64,000 nucleotides of DNA, taken from NCBI GenBank assembly GCA_900321965.1, contig ONYA01000008.1, positions 52,716 to 116,715 on the forward strand, given 5' to 3'. Below, piece after piece: positions 61,558 through 64,000 of this stretch. The translations under genes and the position numbers were made by a program. Each line of letters opens with the position of its first letter. Position 1 is the first letter of the stretch. Origin of the DNA: an uncultured Prevotellaceae bacterium. GTDB lineage: Bacteria; Bacteroidota; Bacteroidia; Bacteroidales; Bacteroidaceae. The notes below the pieces were generated by a model, which was not told the origin of the DNA, did no database searches, and saw only the letters and a program-made list of their open reading frames with translations.

Positions 61558-64000
61558 TTATCTTGTTTTCGTAGTCAATAGTTCTATAGAACCCAACAAT
61601 CCTGATGGAAGCAGGGGGGATTCTTTTGTGAAGAACTTGAAGCATCCGACGGTCTTTCTTCCTTTGGAGGGGCGTGGGGTGCCATTGCTCAGCCACTCGG
61701 GAATCTTTGCCATATAACGACCTGCCGTAGGACTGCCTGGGGCATAGGTGTATGTCAGGGGTTCTGACCATTCTATGTCGTCTGGCTCCTGCTCATCGCC
61801 TATCATGCGGTTAGGCCACAGGTTGGTAACGTCAATGCTTATGGTGTTGATGCCTTTATGTATGGCAGAGGTGATATCCAATAGGAATGGTGCCTTCCAT
61901 AGAGTGGGGAAGGGCTTGCCATTGACGGTTACAGAGGCAAGGTTTTTTACTTGACCTAAGCTGATGATATAGCGTGCGTCTTTCTTCAGTTTCTTAATGG
62001 TAAACGAATTGCTGTATGTCGCTGTCCCTGAGAAATATCTTACGTTGCTGTCAGAGGATGTCGTCCAGTCGAACAGAGTGTCATTATCAACAATGATGTC
62101 ATCAGCGTCTTTATAGTGAAAAGCCACCTTCCACCCTTTGTCTATCTCTGTCCTGCCGTCGCTGGTCGGGAGTGAGGTTAGCAGTTGGTTTTCAGGACGT
62201 GGCGTTTCAGAAGATGTCTCTGTATCTGAGATAATGATAAATCTTGAACCGTACGGCTCTATGGAGAGTATCATAGGTCTGTCGTCTATCTTCTGCATAG
62301 TAAGATTGTATGCATCCCATATCTCCAGTTTCCTGCCTTTGGCAACGGAGGCAAGCCGGATGGTGTCTGATACGCTTTCGTTTGTAGGATTACAGAGGAA
62401 CAGTATGTCATTATCTCCGTCAGTGCGCTGATAGGTCATGAACTTATCCGTTCCCTTCCATTGCTGTTTCGTCGGCACACCACGTTGCAGGAGCGACTGA
62501 CAGCGTGCCATGTAGTCGAATAGTGCGCGTGCTCCACCAGCTTTCCACCATGTCTGATTGGGTACGAAATGTGTGCCCCAGATGCCGAATGACATTCCCG
62601 GCTCTACATTTGTCCAAGGGTTGCAGGCGCCTGCATGGAGCATCATCCTGTTAACACCATTGCAGTAGGCTTTGTCGCATATCGGCTTTAAGGATTGCGG
62701 GTCGTCTTTCCATGCGTGAAGAGGCCAGCACGTAAAGGCTTCTGCGGCAAGCAACGGGCGTTGCAGATTTCTCATCACCTGCTCATGACGCTTCATGTCT
62801 TTCCAACCCCATGTCTCGGGCTTTACCCAGAATTCTGTCGCTATGACTGCGCTGTTTGCCTCCTTGAGTATCTTGTTGATATCGAGCACTTGGAATGGCT
62901 TCTGCCCGCCTGTACCGTACGGCTCTATCATCAGCTGCATACCGGGTGTCTTGCGTGCCAGCTGATTCATATAGCCATAATAGTTTTCTGCAAAGAGTGA
63001 GGTGACAACATCTACAAGGTCTTTCTTGAATCGTGCCGACTCTTCCTTACTGCCGATGATGTTGCGCCCTACGATGTAAGGCAGGTAGGGCAGTATGTCA
63101 TATTTCTTCCGTTTCAAGAACTCATCTGGCAAAACCACACTCCAATCCTGACCGCCAGCCTCATAGCTGTCTATCTCTATTATATTAAACGTTTTGCCGG
63201 CATGAGGTCCTGCAATGTCTATGAGCATCTGTGGATATGCATCCCAAAAGGCCTTTACAGCCACCCTGTTCATCTTGTCACACTCCAGCCCTTGTCCCGA
63301 CAGAGGGGCTTGTGCTTCGTTGGTCTTTCCGTTTGTCGTGTGTCCGAAGCGCAGAAGGCTATACCCGGAAATGTCTTTGGCAAGGGCAGAAGGAATGTTT
63401 GCTATCTGAGATGACTTGTCAAAATACTGTGTCAGGTCTATTATGTTTTCCTTCATGACAATGCTGTCGTCAGGAAGTGCCAAGAGGCAGATGTCTTCGT
63501 AATAGTTGTATTTTTCGTCAACCTTTGGACGAGGGAGTGCGACACTGATAAAGATAGGTTTTTTCTTGCCTTTGCCAACAGCTGTGTCGGGCATCTTTGT
63601 TTCTGAGAACACAAGTTTCTGCATGCTATATTCCGGTGTCACTGTTCCGTAGGCACTTGATGACCATCCGGGGCAGTTGTGGGTACCGAAGGTGAGTCCG
63701 AGACGCTGGCACTCATCCATCGTCCAACGCATCATAGACTTCCATTTCTCTGAACCGATAGCGCAGGTGGGGTCACCAACCCTGCTTTGCTGGTCACCGC
63801 CAATCTGAAAATTTTGTACGCCAGACAGTCCAGCAGCCTTGAAAGCCTCCAGGTCTTTCGTGATAGCCTCCTTACTGACAAGCCCATCCATCCATTGCCA
63901 TATTATCAATGAACGCTGCCCGTCAGTCGGCGAAATAAAATCATTCCGATACCCCTGTGCAACTGCCATAACAGCAGACACACATACCAAAAATAAACAC
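61558..64000 (-). CDS. GH106-like alpha-L-rhamnosidase (5' end outside window)
   Basis: At least 813 residues. The visible N-terminus is the end of a signal peptide (CLFLVCVSAVMAVAQG) and the start codon lies beyond the window. FGTHNCPGWSSS, IEIDSYEAGGQDW and EPYGTGGQKPF follow the GH106 core, with acids available as catalytic residues. The C-terminal 250 residues are beta-sandwich (AFHYKDADDI, ITSAIHKGINTISIDVTNLW, jelly-roll type). It removes rhamnose from plant pectin or similar glycans in this family. No SusC/D is visible inside the window. Confidence 0.82.
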   Translation of the reverse strand, partial: CLFLVCVSAVMAVAQGYRNDFISPTDGQRSLIIWQWMDGLVSKEAITKDLEAFKAAGLSGVQNFQIGGDQQSRVGDPTCAIGSEKWKSMMRWTMDECQRLGLTFGTHNCPGWSSSAYGTVTPEYSMQKLVFSETKMPDTAVGKGKKKPIFISVALPRPKVDEKYNYYEDICLLALPDDSIVMKENIIDLTQYFDKSSQIANIPSALAKDISGYSLLRFGHTTNGKTNEAQAPLSGQGLECDKMNRVAVKAFWDAYPQMLIDIAGPHAGKTFNIIEIDSYEAGGQDWSVVLPDEFLKRKKYDILPYLPYIVGRNIIGSKEESARFKKDLVDVVTSLFAENYYGYMNQLARKTPGMQLMIEPYGTGGQKPFQVLDINKILKEANSAVIATEFWVKPETWGWKDMKRHEQVMRNLQRPLLAAEAFTCWPLHAWKDDPQSLKPICDKAYCNGVNRMMLHAGACNPWTNVEPGMSFGIWGTHFVPNQTWWKAGGARALFDYMARCQSLLQRGVPTKQQWKGTDKFMTYQRTDGDNDILFLCNPTNESVSDTIRLASVAKGRKLEIWDAYNLTMQKIDDRPMILSIEPYGSRFIIISDTETSSETPRPENQLLTSLPTSDGRTEIDKGWKVAFHYKDADDIIVDNDTLFDWTTSSDSNVRYFSGTATYSNSFTIKKLKKDARYIISLGQVKNLASVTVNGKPFPTLWKAPFLLDITSAIHKGINTISIDVTNLWPNRMIGDEQEPDDIEWSEPLTYTYAPGSPTAGRYMAKIPEWLSNGTPRPSKGRKTVGCFKFFTKESPLLPSGLLGSIELLTTKTR

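Overview
The window reads as a chromosomal segment of a Prevotella-like member of the Bacteroidales. The main evidence is the repeated Bacteroidota promoter form (a -33 TTTG, 19-20 bases, then TAnnTTTG, often continuing CACC), the lack of Shine-Dalgarno dependence, a two-domain DAHP synthase/chorismate mutase, a VorB/VorA-type oxoacid:ferredoxin oxidoreductase, and secreted carbohydrate-active and S41 proteins. No tRNA, rRNA or CRISPR array was recognised by eye.

Layout. 1-2545: end of an aromatic amino acid operon (aminotransferase, DAHP synthase/chorismate mutase, prephenate dehydrogenase). 2558-8410: minus-strand genes, including a WYL regulator and an uncharacterised run (zinc ribbon, 554-residue two-TM coiled-coil protein, two small partners, a frameshifted proteasome-like remnant, a 210-residue protein) preceded by a strongly folded leader. 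8500-9050 and 14826-15337: non-coding stretches packed with dispersed repeats. 9069-21316: transporter, HD hydrolase, TerB/DnaJ protein, esterase, inositol-phosphatase family protein, macrodomain protein, outer-membrane barrel, S41 lipoprotein, a QueH/5-FTHF cyclo-ligase fusion and a large secreted protein. 21323-31056: an eleven-gene minus-strand operon read here as a RiPP (ribosomally made, modified peptide) pathway. 31200-35115: ffh, DUF559 gene, folD, TPR protein, AEC transporter. 35258-39408: small unknown genes, a DUF262/DUF1524 protein and a DUF4160/DUF2442 pair. 39665-42587: Vor complex. 42621-51222: secreted beta-helix protein, nuclease, thioesterase, Nif3 family protein, holA and an XRE regulator. 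52178-60113: lower-GC type I restriction operon with an embedded ATPase and AbiH. 60222-64000: AAA_14/DUF4143 ATPase and a GH106-like glycosidase running off the window.

The best candidate for an undescribed system is the RiPP operon. From one consensus promoter it encodes a small B2-like (transglutaminase-fold) protease, a radical SAM enzyme, a PqqD-like recognition protein, a 47-residue precursor missing from long-ORF lists (29363-29506, minus), an HprK-like kinase, a SPASM radical SAM enzyme, an ABC exporter, a second radical SAM enzyme related to the first, a polytopic membrane protein, a nucleotidyltransferase-family protein and an LpxL-like acyltransferase. The precursor's last 23 residues hold 11 tyrosines. 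It resembles a lasso-peptide cluster that has B1/B2/kinase-type parts but radical SAM enzymes instead of the Asn-synthetase-like cyclase.

A second theme is repeats. Three inverted-pair GC-rich elements sit exactly between operon genes; one of them carries a DUF559 endonuclease-like gene. A 21-bp-period repeat occurs at three loci, long hairpins at two, a 58-bp repeat has entered the EamA coding region, and short 7-10 bp tandem tracts follow several stop codons.
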